A stretch of 12,386 bases of DNA, taken from assembly GCA_937915075.1 (NCBI GenBank), contig CALDMA010000253.1:1-12386 (forward strand), written 5' to 3'. A program made the translations under genes and the position numbers. The notes beneath the pieces are model-generated. The model worked only from the letters and a program-made list of their open reading frames with translations. It was not told where the DNA came from and did no database searches. Shown here piece after piece: positions 5,949 through 12,300 of this stretch (position 1 is the first letter of the stretch; each line of letters begins with the position of its first letter). Source of the DNA: an uncultured Oscillospiraceae bacterium (GTDB lineage: Bacteria; Bacillota; Clostridia; Oscillospirales; Oscillospiraceae).

Positions 5949-6407
5949 TCAGACCTCCTGGATCTCGATCCCGTATTTGGACCGCATGAATTTGTGGTTG
6001 CGCAGATACTCCTTGGTCCGCGTCGCGGTCGACTTGACGTCCTCGACGACCAGCTTGCCGCCGAAGCGGTAGGAAAAGTCCGCCGTGTACCGGATCGCGC
6101 GGATCCGCTCGCCGGTCTCGGTGATGTAGCTCTCCTGCAGCGTGAACTGCGGCTGCAGGCGCAGGTCGGTGATGACCCCGGCCCGCAGCATGACCATCAG
6201 CTCATCGTAGCGCCGCGCCTCCTTCTGGCTGTCAAACGCGATATCCCCGCGCGCGGCCTTCCGGCTGCCGTACTTTGTCTTCCCCTGGCTCCCCTTCGTA
6301 AGGGGAGCTGGCGCCGCAGCGCCTGAGAGGTCGATCTGCTGCCTGGCATACAGTTCCCGCATTCTCGGCGGCATGTCCGCCATGGATTCAAACCGCAGGC
6401 CGCTCAT
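5949..6407 (-). CDS. DUF1064 family phage protein (PD-(D/E)XK nuclease-like)
   Basis: This 152-aa protein matches the DUF1064 pattern as I know it: KYGSRKA at 45-51, IAFDSQKEARRYDEL at 56-70, LRAGVITDLRLQPQFTLQ at 74-91, IRYTADFSYRFGGKLVVEDVKS at 105-126, and a C-terminal helix ending YGIEIQEV. D110, D123 and K125, with E63, fit a PD-(D/E)XK nuclease-like active site. The family is common in Bacillota phages next to replication genes and is thought to act on DNA; its substrate is unknown. The ATG at 6407 overlaps the stop of the upstream gene as ATGA, which decides the start. Residues 27-42 (LSGAAAPAPLTKGSQG) are encoded by a palindromic interspersed repeat and are probably foreign to the fold. 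Confidence 0.85.
   Translation of the reverse strand: MSGLRFESMADMPPRMRELYARQQIDLSGAAAPAPLTKGSQGKTKYGSRKAARGDIAFDSQKEARRYDELMVMLRAGVITDLRLQPQFTLQESYITETGERIRAIRYTADFSYRFGGKLVVEDVKSTATRTKEYLRNHKFMRSKYGIEIQEV
6282..6330 (-). repeat. Palindromic interspersed repeat inserted in frame in the DUF1064 gene
   Basis: On the minus strand the segment opens with CCTCTCAG and closes with AGCCAGGGG. Inside are two hairpins: GGCGC/GCGCC (6310-6314 with 6319-6323, loop of 4) and CTCCCCTT/AAGGGGAG (6289-6296 with 6300-6307, loop of 3). This layout matches, from memory, a short repeat scattered through genomes of gut Clostridia. It adds about 16 in-frame codons without a stop. Confidence 0.6.
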
Positions 6408-6646
6408 TCTGTCTCGCCCCAACGGCAAAAATCGTCCGGTTTGACCGCTACGCTGTTGCCAAGCGGACGGCGGCAAAAGCACAGGCCGTCGATGTTGTAA
6501 ATGCAGTCCTTGCACCGCACCACCGGCGCAACGTCGGCGGCGGGCAACTCACGAATGGCCCGCTGCTGCCGTTCCGTAGTATTAAAAAGATCTGAGTCCT
6601 GCAGTGCTACCAGCGCCGCTTTGCGGCTGATGTATTCTTCAGGCAT
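6404..6646 (-). CDS. Small phage protein with Cys-rich C-terminal zinc motif
   Basis: This 80-aa protein has an N-terminal helical part (EEYISRKAALVALQ, about 3-16) that continues to IRELPAADVAPVVRCKDC. The pattern 'EYISR-x-A ... IPAADVAPVV-x-CKDC' is familiar from many small Clostridia phage proteins. Cys 45, 48, 56, 58 and 74 (RCKDC, LCFC, DDFCRWGE) suggest one zinc site. Function is unknown. The ATG at 6646 overlaps the end of the upstream 175-aa gene by 8 bases, with an AGGAGG site inside that gene. Its own stop overlaps the DUF1064 start, so the three genes are translated as a coupled group. Confidence 0.8.
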   Translation of the reverse strand: MPEEYISRKAALVALQDSDLFNTTERQQRAIRELPAADVAPVVRCKDCIYNIDGLCFCRRPLGNSVAVKPDDFCRWGETE

Positions 6647-7166
6647 GGTCGGCCTCCTTCCTGCCCTCCATCGCCCGCTCGGCCTCTGTGCGGAGTGGAA
6701 TGTATAATTTGCAGCTCTGCGTGGACTGGCTCACAATAAATTCCTTGCTGCGGTCGATTTTCCCGTATCGATCGCGCGGGTGCGGTCGCTTCGCGCATGT
6801 CCCGTGTTTGGTTCCCGGTTCCCGTTCGAAATTCCAGCAATGCCCGCATGTTTCGTTCTGGCTTTCCGGTATGATCTTGACGTGCCCGGCCTTGTCGGCC
6901 TCGGCAAGCTCCACCAACCTGCTGATCGGCGTATTGATAAACGTCTGGACGTCGATGATGTGCTTTCCGGCCAGCGCAAGCTTTACCGTTTCCACTGCTT
7001 CCGGTGTCAGGCCGGTATCCTCGTAGGCCGCAAGGCGCTCACATACCGCCGCCTCAAACAGGCAATCCTTGATCTTGCATCCGTCGCCGCTGCACGGTTC
7101 TTCAATGCAGCGCGGGTAATAGGCGTATTGATTCGATGGGCCGTTCCATTCAGTCAGTCGCTCCAT
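6639..7166 (-). CDS. Cys-rich phage protein of unknown function, 175 aa
   Basis: The N-terminus MERLTEWNGPSNQYAYYPRC is followed by Cys 20, 25, 30, 35 and 42 (RCIEEPCSGDGCKIKDC). The segment CERLAAYEDTGLTPEAVE (42-59) is a recurring motif of Clostridia phage proteins. A second Cys group lies at 107, 110, 124 and 142 (ETCGHCWNFE, HGTC, QSCKLY). The two groups suggest two zinc sites. Function is unknown. The ATG at 7166 overlaps the TGA of the DUF3102 gene by one base (TGATG), with GGAGGAGGTG a few bases upstream. The longer open frame extending upstream lies over the DUF3102 gene and is a shadow. Confidence 0.8.
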   Translation of the reverse strand: MERLTEWNGPSNQYAYYPRCIEEPCSGDGCKIKDCLFEAAVCERLAAYEDTGLTPEAVETVKLALAGKHIIDVQTFINTPISRLVELAEADKAGHVKIIPESQNETCGHCWNFEREPGTKHGTCAKRPHPRDRYGKIDRSKEFIVSQSTQSCKLYIPLRTEAERAMEGRKEADHA

Positions 7167-8209
7167 CAGGACACCTCCTCCGCTGTTTTTCCCCATGCCC
7201 CGAGCTGGGCGCGGATGGCGGCGCGGAGCTTGGAGGCTTTTTCTGTGTCCTCGATGCGGGCGACGGCCTGCGTCAGCTGGTTGAACGCCGACTGCCACTG
7301 GCCGAAATACAGCTGCGCGGCCGTCACGTCCTTGTCGGACATGGCGAGCTTTTTCCGCAGCGCCTCGACCTCGCCGGTCAGGCGCTCCTTTTCCGCGTCC
7401 GAGGACGCGGCCTCCGCCATTGCCTTTGCCGCCTCCAGCTGCTGCTTCAGGTCCTCCGCCTCCTTTCGGACGCGTTCGATCTCCTGCTCGGTCTTTATGG
7501 TCTGCTTCTTCCATTCGTCGGTCTTTTTGCGGAGCTCCGTCTCCGCCTGCGCTCTGACCTTGGCCTCGGCGTCCCGGATCGCCTGCTCGTCGCGCTGGAC
7601 GGCGACCTCGACCGGGCGCTTCCGGAGCGCTTCGAGTTCATCCGCCATGCGGCAGGCCTCATCCTTCGCGGCGGTCAGCTCATCCTCCATGCCGCGAAGC
7701 TTCTCATAGGCCTCCTCGGCCTCCTTCTTCGCATGCTCGGCGCGGAGGGAATCGCTGTTCGCCTGCCGCAGGGCGCTTTCGCGCTCCTGCCGGGCGGTGT
7801 CGCGCTCCTTGATCGCTTTTTCCAGTTCCCGGGCGGAAAGATTCTCCGCGTCGACCGCTTCGGCGAATTCCTCGCGCTCATCTTCCGGCACGGCCAAAAG
7901 CCGCAAAGCATTGGAAATACTGAGATTTTGCAACGTTGACGATTCTGGCACGGCCCCGAAAATACCGATCTGTGCCGCGCCGTACTCGTTGAATACCCGC
8001 ATAAATCTGGTAGCGGTCGCCTGAGAAAACTCCGTGTTCTCCTTCAGCCACGTGCCCCAGCCGCCATACGGGACCATGCTCTTCGCGGCCTCCAGCCGCC
8101 GGCCGATCTCGACGCCGTAGTAAAGCGTCATGGCCTTCGCCTGCCGGGTCAGCTCCCGGATCTCCGCCCCGAGCCGTTCGGGGGATACTGTCAGTTCCTG
8201 TGCACTCAT
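7166..8209 (-). CDS. DUF3102 family phage protein with long coiled coil
   Basis: This 347-aa protein has an N-terminal domain (about 10-120) that fits DUF3102. It shows a helical segment LTRQAKAMTLYYGVEIGRRLEAAK, then VPYGGWGTWLKENTEFSQATATRFMRVFNEYG and LSISNALRLLAVPEDEREEF. These are typical of phage proteins with a ParB/KilA-like helix-turn-helix part. Residues about 125-300 are a long, highly charged coiled coil (KERDTARQERESALRQ ... EALRKKLAMSD). The C-terminal part (300-347) is helical. By inference it is a DNA-associated oligomeric protein, with no known reaction. The ATG at 8209 overlaps the PcfJ-like stop as ATGA, with AGGAGG 7 bases upstream. The longer open frame into the PcfJ-like gene is a shadow. 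Confidence 0.85.
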   Translation of the reverse strand: MSAQELTVSPERLGAEIRELTRQAKAMTLYYGVEIGRRLEAAKSMVPYGGWGTWLKENTEFSQATATRFMRVFNEYGAAQIGIFGAVPESSTLQNLSISNALRLLAVPEDEREEFAEAVDAENLSARELEKAIKERDTARQERESALRQANSDSLRAEHAKKEAEEAYEKLRGMEDELTAAKDEACRMADELEALRKRPVEVAVQRDEQAIRDAEAKVRAQAETELRKKTDEWKKQTIKTEQEIERVRKEAEDLKQQLEAAKAMAEAASSDAEKERLTGEVEALRKKLAMSDKDVTAAQLYFGQWQSAFNQLTQAVARIEDTEKASKLRAAIRAQLGAWGKTAEEVS

Positions 8210-9906
8210 GCCGCAGCCTCCTTTTTCTGTTTCTTCCCGGCGCTCTTCAGCTGCCGGACGTGTTCGAGCCATCTGGCCACGAACGCCTGCACGTCCTTTG
8301 TCGGCGGGCAGTTGCGCATGCCGTGGTTCTGGAGCTCCTTCAGCGTCTTCAGCTCGACCTGCAGCGTGTACCACGGCTTGTCCGGCGCATCCGCGCGGCG
8401 GATGAAGAAAATGCAGCTGTCGCCGCGCGCCACGGTCTCGCCGTAGGTGCCGACGCAGTGGCAGAGGGCAGAGCCCTCGTCGATCAGCTCTTCTTCGGTA
8501 TGCACCGGCCGGATGCGGATCCCGCCGTCTTCCCAGGCCCACGCCTCCAGCGGCGCGACGGTCTTTTCGAATGCTGGGCGGCGCTTGTCGATCTCCGCCT
8601 GCTTTTTGCGCTTTTCCTCTTCGTTCCGTGCGATCCGCTCCGCCTCCACGAGCCGGTCGTGCTCGCGCTTGAGGCTTTTCGGGAGCTGGACGTGTTCATC
8701 CCGCAGGTTAAGACCTGCGCGCCGGGCCATGTTCCAGTAATCCAGCAGCGTTATGGTCTCCCGCTTCTGCCTGTCCAGGTATCGCAGGCACCGCATCACG
8801 GTCAGCCGGCCGCGCAGCAGCTGCATGCTTTTGCCGCCTGTGGTGTCCGGAAGCAGGGCTTTTTCGTTGCACAGCTTGTTCAGATCGTAGCTGCGCGTCT
8901 TTTTCAGCAGTTCCCAGTCCTCGGGCAGCTTCACCGGTTCCCATGCCCGCACCATCTTGTACTTCGCAAGATCATCCTGCGTCCATTGCTCCCGGACGCA
9001 GAACGCGAATTCCTGCCTGTCCAGACCCAGCATCCGGGCCGGGCGCTTCTGCTTCCAGTCGACCCATTCCAGCTTTGCGCTGTGCCCGCCGCCGTAATAG
9101 CTTTGTGTGTCTCTGACGATCGCTTTTGCGACCATTTCCCCGCAGCCCTGCACGATCAGGTTCTCGATGTTCCGGTGCTTCTGCCAGAGGCGCAGGTACG
9201 CGACGGGCCACGCGTCGTCTCCGGCCGCTTTCAGATACTGCGGCAGGGCCGAATTTTCGATGGTCGTGCCGGAGAGGTCTTTCGGCTTGCGGAACCAGTC
9301 TCCCGGCTCTGTTTTTCCCCACCTGTCGTCGCAGCGCTTCACCTGCTGCCAGCGGTCGAAGTAGTGCATCGCGCTCAGGCACTTCTGATAGCCCGTCAGC
9401 CGGACGGTTTTTTTCTGCTCAAAAACATACGCCTCGTATGGCCACATCCGGTAGACCTTCTGTGCGTTCTTGCCGGTGTTCCGCTCTGCGCGCCAGCCCA
9501 GCAGGACGAATTTCTCCCCCAGCTGCCACGGCTCGCAGAAATAGACGTTGTCGTCGATGCCGAGCTTCGAGATCTGCCCGATATGCACGGCCTTCAGCTG
9601 CCCGCCGCACAGCGGGCACGGGAAAGCGTCCCCCGGCCCGATGTTTACGGCTCCGTCCACGAAGCCGAACGGCGCCCAGCCTCTGCCGCAGTCCGCGCCT
9701 CTGGCCTTCCCGGCGATCCAGCTGCCGCCGCAGCCCGTGCAGGTCACGGACACGGCATTTTTCCGCATGCCGGTCAGCGGATCGCGGTAATATGTATCCC
9801 GGTAGATCGCGTACTCGTGCTGGAATTTTGTCTTGATGCACCAGTCCAGCGCGCCCTCGGACGGCTGACGGGGCAGCAGCTCCTCATAATTGATCTGTTC
9901 GCTCAT
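8206..9906 (-). CDS. PcfJ-like protein with N-terminal zinc ribbon
   Basis: This 566-aa protein has CxxC pairs at 56/59 (CTGC) and 97/100 (CPLC) that form a likely zinc ribbon, followed by a Trp-rich middle region. The C-terminal hallmark of the PcfJ family is clear: LIDEGSALCHCVGTYGETVARGDSCIFFIRR (about 474-504), then PWYTLQVEL (511-519) and NHGMRNCPP (527-535). PcfJ was named from the conjugative plasmid pCF10, and homologues are common in phages and mobile elements; the biochemical role is unknown. A charged helix (about 420-455) links the two parts. The ATG at 9906 overlaps the preceding stop as ATGA, and GGAGG lies 10 bases upstream. A 722-codon plus-strand frame over this gene is an antisense shadow. 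Confidence 0.85.
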   Translation of the reverse strand: MSEQINYEELLPRQPSEGALDWCIKTKFQHEYAIYRDTYYRDPLTGMRKNAVSVTCTGCGGSWIAGKARGADCGRGWAPFGFVDGAVNIGPGDAFPCPLCGGQLKAVHIGQISKLGIDDNVYFCEPWQLGEKFVLLGWRAERNTGKNAQKVYRMWPYEAYVFEQKKTVRLTGYQKCLSAMHYFDRWQQVKRCDDRWGKTEPGDWFRKPKDLSGTTIENSALPQYLKAAGDDAWPVAYLRLWQKHRNIENLIVQGCGEMVAKAIVRDTQSYYGGGHSAKLEWVDWKQKRPARMLGLDRQEFAFCVREQWTQDDLAKYKMVRAWEPVKLPEDWELLKKTRSYDLNKLCNEKALLPDTTGGKSMQLLRGRLTVMRCLRYLDRQKRETITLLDYWNMARRAGLNLRDEHVQLPKSLKREHDRLVEAERIARNEEEKRKKQAEIDKRRPAFEKTVAPLEAWAWEDGGIRIRPVHTEEELIDEGSALCHCVGTYGETVARGDSCIFFIRRADAPDKPWYTLQVELKTLKELQNHGMRNCPPTKDVQAFVARWLEHVRQLKSAGKKQKKEAAA

Positions 9907-10256
9907 CCGAAGAAATCCTCCAGATTTACGATATTTCCGGCCGGCGCGGGAGGCGCGGCTGGCTCCGGCTTCGGCGCTTCTGTCTGCTCCGGCAGGCCGA
10001 AGTATTTGCGGATGATCTTCGCGGCCTCGGTGCCTGTGCAGCAGCTGCCGTTTTTGCTCGCAAAGGCCCGGATGTTGGCCTCGCAGCCCTGCAGGCTCAT
10101 GCCGCCGTGCTGCAGATCGTCCAGCACCAGCTTTGTCGCCGCCGCATCCGGCGTGATCATCTCCAGCAGCTGCTCGCCGCACATCCAGACCAGGCCGCGC
10201 GGCCCCTGCTGCTTGCGGATGAGCGCTGTCACCTCTTGCAAATATGGATTCTGCAT
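9903..10256 (-). CDS. Small phage protein upstream of the PcfJ-like gene; possible PcfK-type partner
   Basis: This is a 117-aa protein. Residues 1-50 (MQNPYLQEVTALIRKQ ... MCGEQLLEMI) are helical. Residues 52-88 (DLQHGGMSLQGCEANIRAFASKNGSCC...AAKIIRKYFGL) recall the C-terminal half of PcfK-type proteins ('...C..YI...A......YF'). A Pro/Ala linker (about 92-107) then leads to a short acidic tail, NIVNLEDFFG, which looks like a docking peptide. PcfK-like proteins often sit just before PcfJ, and some have been named AcrIIA9 Cas9 inhibitors. The relation here rests on position and a faint pattern only. The ATG at 10256 has AAGGAG about 8 bases upstream. The stop overlaps the PcfJ-like start (ATGA). 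Confidence 0.7.
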   Translation of the reverse strand: MQNPYLQEVTALIRKQQGPRGLVWMCGEQLLEMITPDAAATKLVLDDLQHGGMSLQGCEANIRAFASKNGSCCTGTEAAKIIRKYFGLPEQTEAPKPEPAAPPAPAGNIVNLEDFFG

Positions 10257-10282
10257 GCTATACTCTCCTTGTACTCGAGATC

Positions 10283-10298
10283 GCCTGATCTGTCAGGC
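10283..10298. repeat. 6-bp hairpin in the leader of the 117-aa gene
   Basis: GCCTGA (10283-10288) and TCAGGC (10293-10298) flank a 4-base loop. It lies between the plus-strand terminator-like hairpin and the ribosome site of the 117-aa gene. Confidence 0.4.
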
Positions 10299-10301
10299 TT
10301 C

Positions 10302-10338
10302 GCCCTTGTCCGGTTGCCGCCGGGCGAGGGCCTTTTTT
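10302..10338 (+). terminator. Intrinsic-terminator-like hairpin on the plus strand (antisense to the operon)
   Basis: On the plus strand GCCCTTGTCCGG (10302-10313) pairs with CCGGGCGAGGGC (10320-10331) as 12 bp, including two G-U pairs, with a 6-base loop. T6 follows one base later (10333-10338). On the minus strand the hairpin has a 5' A run and no 3' T run, so it would not stop the operon transcript. It may block antisense transcription or act as a leader structure. Confidence 0.55.
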
Positions 10339-10591
10339 ATCCGAACAGGCCGCCCGGCCTGTAATTGAGCTTGGCCACGGCCGCGTTCTGGTGGTATTCC
10401 TGCCGCTTGAAGCTGTAGCCCCAGCGCTTGGCCGCCCAGAACAGCGCCGCCGTCCTGTCTGCCGCGCGAACGGTCAGCTGACGGCCCGCGTAGCTGACCA
10501 CGAAGTAGCTTTTTCCGGCGTATCCGGGCTGCTCGACGATCTCTGGCCGCCGTGGTGCCCGCTCGCCGGGGTAATCGATGCTATTTCGCAA
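10337..10591 (-). CDS. Small basic phage protein, 84 aa, function unknown
   Basis: The 84-aa product begins with a Pro/Arg/Glu-rich tail (about 1-24). It continues with a compact alpha/beta-looking core, KSYFVVSYAGRQLTVRAADRTAALFWAAKRWGYSF (27-61). I know this type from small Clostridia phage proteins, without a function. The start appears to be TTG at 10591, since no ATG or GTG lies before the core. AAGGAGG is 11 bases upstream, and the start overlaps the end of the upstream gene by 11 bases. The TAA stop lies inside the A6 run that forms the T tract of the plus-strand terminator-like hairpin. Confidence 0.65.
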   Translation of the reverse strand: MRNSIDYPGERAPRRPEIVEQPGYAGKSYFVVSYAGRQLTVRAADRTAALFWAAKRWGYSFKRQEYHQNAAVAKLNYRPGGLFG

Positions 10592-10820
10592 CGTGTCTGC
10601 GCCTCCTTACTTGGTTTTCGGCATGGACCATCTGCTTTCCGGCTGCAAGGTCGGGCTGCAGGCTGTCCCTGTCGCGGTGGTTTACATCGTAGATGTGGTT
10701 CCGGATGCTCTCGTAGAGCGTCCAGGTGCAGCACCCGGCGCGGCAGGTGCCGCTTCTGTCCGGGCAGTTCCGGCCGCAGGGCGGCGGGATGGGCCGCATG
10801 CGCGGCGCAAAGTAATTCAC
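10581..10820 (-). CDS. Small Cys-rich phage protein, 79 aa
   Basis: Residues 15-33 (CGRNCPDRSGTCRAGCCTW) carry five cysteines in a compact zinc-knuckle-like array. This is a pattern often seen in small proteins of Clostridia phages ('C..CP.RS..C...C..'). A charged, likely helical tail follows (YESIRNHIYDVNHRDRDS...). Function is unknown. The start is GTG at 10820, overlapping the TGA of the preceding gene as GTGA. Confidence 0.7.
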   Translation of the reverse strand: MNYFAPRMRPIPPPCGRNCPDRSGTCRAGCCTWTLYESIRNHIYDVNHRDRDSLQPDLAAGKQMVHAENQVRRRRHVAK

Positions 10821-11035
10821 TCGGATTCCTCCTGCACGTGCTGCAGAAAGCTTGCCAGCGTTTGCAGCGCCGACTCGCGCCGCAGAAGTTCGCTGACCGT
10901 GTCCCGGTCGACGCGCGGCATGCTCTGCAGGATCTCCCGGTCGTTGGCGCAGTCGTCGGCGTAGGCCAGGACGGCGTCGACGATATCGTCCAGCTGATCT
11001 GGCCGCAGCTCGACCGTGATCTTCGCCCCGTCCAT
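10817..11035 (-). CDS. Small acidic helical phage protein, 72 aa
   Basis: The product begins MDGAKITVELRPDQLDDIVDAVLAYADDC and is predicted to be mostly helical with an acidic surface. No motif with a known function is visible. The ATG at 11035 overlaps the TGA of the membrane-protein gene by one base (TGATG). Upstream there is only a weak GGGG site, so translation probably depends on coupling. The open frame extends farther upstream in an Arg/Asp-rich stretch lying over the membrane-protein gene, which I reject. Confidence 0.7.
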   Translation of the reverse strand: MDGAKITVELRPDQLDDIVDAVLAYADDCANDREILQSMPRVDRDTVSELLRRESALQTLASFLQHVQEESE

Positions 11036-11280
11036 CACAGGACCCCGTAGGTGGTCAGGCCCAGCGCGATCGCGCCGGTCACGACGCAGGCGTCGGTCAT
11101 CTCCGCATACCCGGCGATCACCGCCAGCACGAAGGCCGCGCCGCCCAGCCACACGCAGCAGGTCTTCGCCACCCGCCGCATGGCCTCCCGGTACCGCAGC
11201 TCCTCCATCAGCCGCTCCCGCCGCTCCCGCGTCTCTTCCTCCGGCTCATACCCGAGCCGCTCCGCTAGGTTGGTTCTCAT
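11035..11280 (-). CDS. Small membrane protein with two predicted helices, 81 aa
   Basis: The first 38 residues are highly charged (EPEEETRERRERLMEELRYREAMRR). Two hydrophobic segments follow, at about 41-57 (CCVWLGGAAFVLAVIAG) and 63-81 (DACVVTGAIALGLTTYGVL), separated by a short acidic turn. This suggests a hairpin-type inner-membrane protein with a cytoplasmic charged N-terminus. Holins share two-helix layouts, but the position far from lysis genes and the long charged N-terminus do not support that call. The ATG at 11280 has AGGAGG 8 bases upstream and lies just after a GNRA-capped hairpin. Confidence 0.7.
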   Translation of the reverse strand: MRTNLAERLGYEPEEETRERRERLMEELRYREAMRRVAKTCCVWLGGAAFVLAVIAGYAEMTDACVVTGAIALGLTTYGVL

Positions 11281-11298
11281 CGTGCTTTCCTCCTATGT

Positions 11299-11316
11299 AC
11301 GCGCCTCGCGGCGCGT
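11299..11316 (-). repeat. 7-bp hairpin with GCGA tetraloop before the membrane-protein gene
   Basis: ACGCGCC and GGCGCGT close a 4-base loop that reads GCGA on the minus strand, a stable GNRA cap. It sits between the stop at 11317 and the AGGAGG site of the next gene. Confidence 0.45.
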
Positions 11317-11529
11317 TTAATTGTTTGCCGCGGGCAGGCGCCCTTCGGCTGCGGCCCGTTCCAGGATCCGCCACGCCACACGGCGGGCGGCCTGCCGGTT
11401 GGCCTCCTTCTGCTCCGGCGTCAGGCGGCGCAGGTAGTTGTCCGCGATATACGCCGTGCAGTTCGGGAAATGATACTCGGCCACGATGTGCGGTTCTTCG
11501 TCCGCGATCGGGTCATACGGCTTTCTCAT
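11317..11529 (-). CDS. Small phage protein, 70 aa, function unknown
   Basis: The product starts MRKPYDPIADEEPHIVAEYHFPNCTAYIADNY, a recurrent small-protein signature in Clostridia phages as I recall it. It ends in a basic helix (QKEANRQAARRVAWRILERAAAEGR). No catalytic motif is visible. The ATG at 11529 has AAGGAGG 7 bases upstream. It follows the 56-aa gene after 44 bases. Confidence 0.75.
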   Translation of the reverse strand: MRKPYDPIADEEPHIVAEYHFPNCTAYIADNYLRRLTPEQKEANRQAARRVAWRILERAAAEGRLPAANN

Positions 11530-11573
11530 GGTTCAGCCTCCTTCCGGCGTTAGTTTTTCCAGATTTTACAGCT

Positions 11574-11744
11574 TTACGCAGTCTTCTCATCCTGCTCCCG
11601 TTCTCTGCGGTATCTCTCCGCGGCCCAGCTGACGAAGGCGTCCAGCACGGGGTTTCCGTGATCTTCGTCCTGCCGCTTGATCTCAAAGGGCTCCGCCGGA
11701 AGGAAACTCCCGTCCGCCGCCCGGTATGCAACTGCTGCCAACAT
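11574..11744 (-). CDS. Small phage protein, 56 aa, function unknown
   Basis: The 56-aa product reads MLAAVAYRAADGSFLPAEPFEIK and continues with NPVLDAFVSWAAERYRRERE, ending DEKTA. The pattern 'YR..DG.F.P.EPFEIKR ... VLDAF..WAA.RY..ER' resembles small Clostridia phage proteins and argues that the frame is real. The ATG at 11744 lies 4 bases after the preceding stop and has only a poor ribosome site, so it is probably translated by coupling. Confidence 0.6.
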   Translation of the reverse strand: MLAAVAYRAADGSFLPAEPFEIKRQDEDHGNPVLDAFVSWAAERYRREREQDEKTA

Positions 11745-11748
11745 GGCG

Positions 11749-11976
11749 TTACGCTTTCTTCCGCTCGCTCTCGAGCTTCCCGATGATGCCGCGGATTCTC
11801 TCAGCCGTTTTGTATCGGTACTCTGCTACCTCGCGGAATTTTCTCCGTTCTTCCGGGGTTCTTGTCCCAGCCTCCGAGGCTTTGGCCCACTTCCGGGCAT
11901 TATCTTCGGTTCTGATGGCCTCCTCCGATAGGATCCGTGCAATCAGTTTTTTCTCCGCCTTCGTCAGCTCCGTCAC
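11749..11976 (-). CDS. Small helical charged phage protein, 75 aa
   Basis: The product MTELTKAEKKLIARILSEEAIRTEDNARKW... is almost entirely helical and charged, with a likely helical hairpin (1-35 and 41-75). No enzyme motif is visible. The start is GTG at 11976, overlapping the preceding TGA as GTGA, with GGAGG about 9 bases upstream. Its initiation region is nearly identical to that of the gene upstream (24 of 25 bases). Confidence 0.7.
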   Translation of the reverse strand: MTELTKAEKKLIARILSEEAIRTEDNARKWAKASEAGTRTPEERRKFREVAEYRYKTAERIRGIIGKLESERKKA

Positions 11977-12296
11977 CCCCTCACGCCTCCTTCCACCGTC
12001 TTATCCGGCCACACGCCGTGCACCGGCATGTTCTCCAGCTCTTCCTTCCCCTTCTGGAGCAGGAACCGCTGTTTCCTCCGGATAAACTTCATCGTCGGCG
12101 GCTGTAGAGCCATTACCTCATGGGTCCATGCCTGAATGTACCGCACAGCTTCTTCAAACTCATCTGTCGTTGCCCCAAGCTCTGCAGCTCTGTCCAGCAG
12201 CTTCTCTGCCAGCATCAAAGCGTCTCGGTGGTACCGCTCCATTTGTTCTTCTCTCCGCGCTGCGTAAATCGCCTGCGCCTTTTCCGCTTCCGTCAT
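11973..12296 (-). CDS. Small helical phage protein, 107 aa, function unknown
   Basis: The product begins MTEAEKAQAIYAARREEQMERYHRDALMLAEKLLDRAAELG. Its helical segments span about 3-60, followed by a basic stretch KFIRRKQRFLLQKGKEELENMP (69-90). No known domain is visible. The ATG at 12296 is preceded by GGAGG in the AAGGAGGCGTGA string, which also carries the stop of the gene at the right edge 4 bases before the ATG. The stop overlaps the GTG of the next gene. Confidence 0.7.
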   Translation of the reverse strand: MTEAEKAQAIYAARREEQMERYHRDALMLAEKLLDRAAELGATTDEFEEAVRYIQAWTHEVMALQPPTMKFIRRKQRFLLQKGKEELENMPVHGVWPDKTVEGGVRG

Positions 12297-12300
12297 CCCC

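Noticed and set aside
5749..6072. Plus-strand 107-aa frame with a strong TAAGGAGGT site
   Set aside because: The ribosome-like site is the complement of the anti-SD segment in the minus-strand leader. The frame crosses several hairpins and a T6 run and ends inside the DUF1064 gene, and its composition is not protein-like.
10331..10339. A-AAA-AAG slippery site followed by a stable hairpin on the minus strand (frameshift signal)
   Set aside because: The heptamer is not in the phase required for -1 slippage, and the stop codon TAA lies within it, so ribosomes would already have terminated.
8200..10368. 722-codon plus-strand open frame
   Set aside because: It lies antisense to the PcfJ-like and 117-aa genes, which have clear family motifs, ribosome sites and coupled starts. 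The plus-strand product is Arg/Pro/Ala/Leu-rich without a domain, as expected for a GC-rich shadow.
11035..11280. Holin call for the two-helix membrane protein
   Set aside because: It has a long charged N-terminus and lies among early small genes. No endolysin or lysis gene is in the window.
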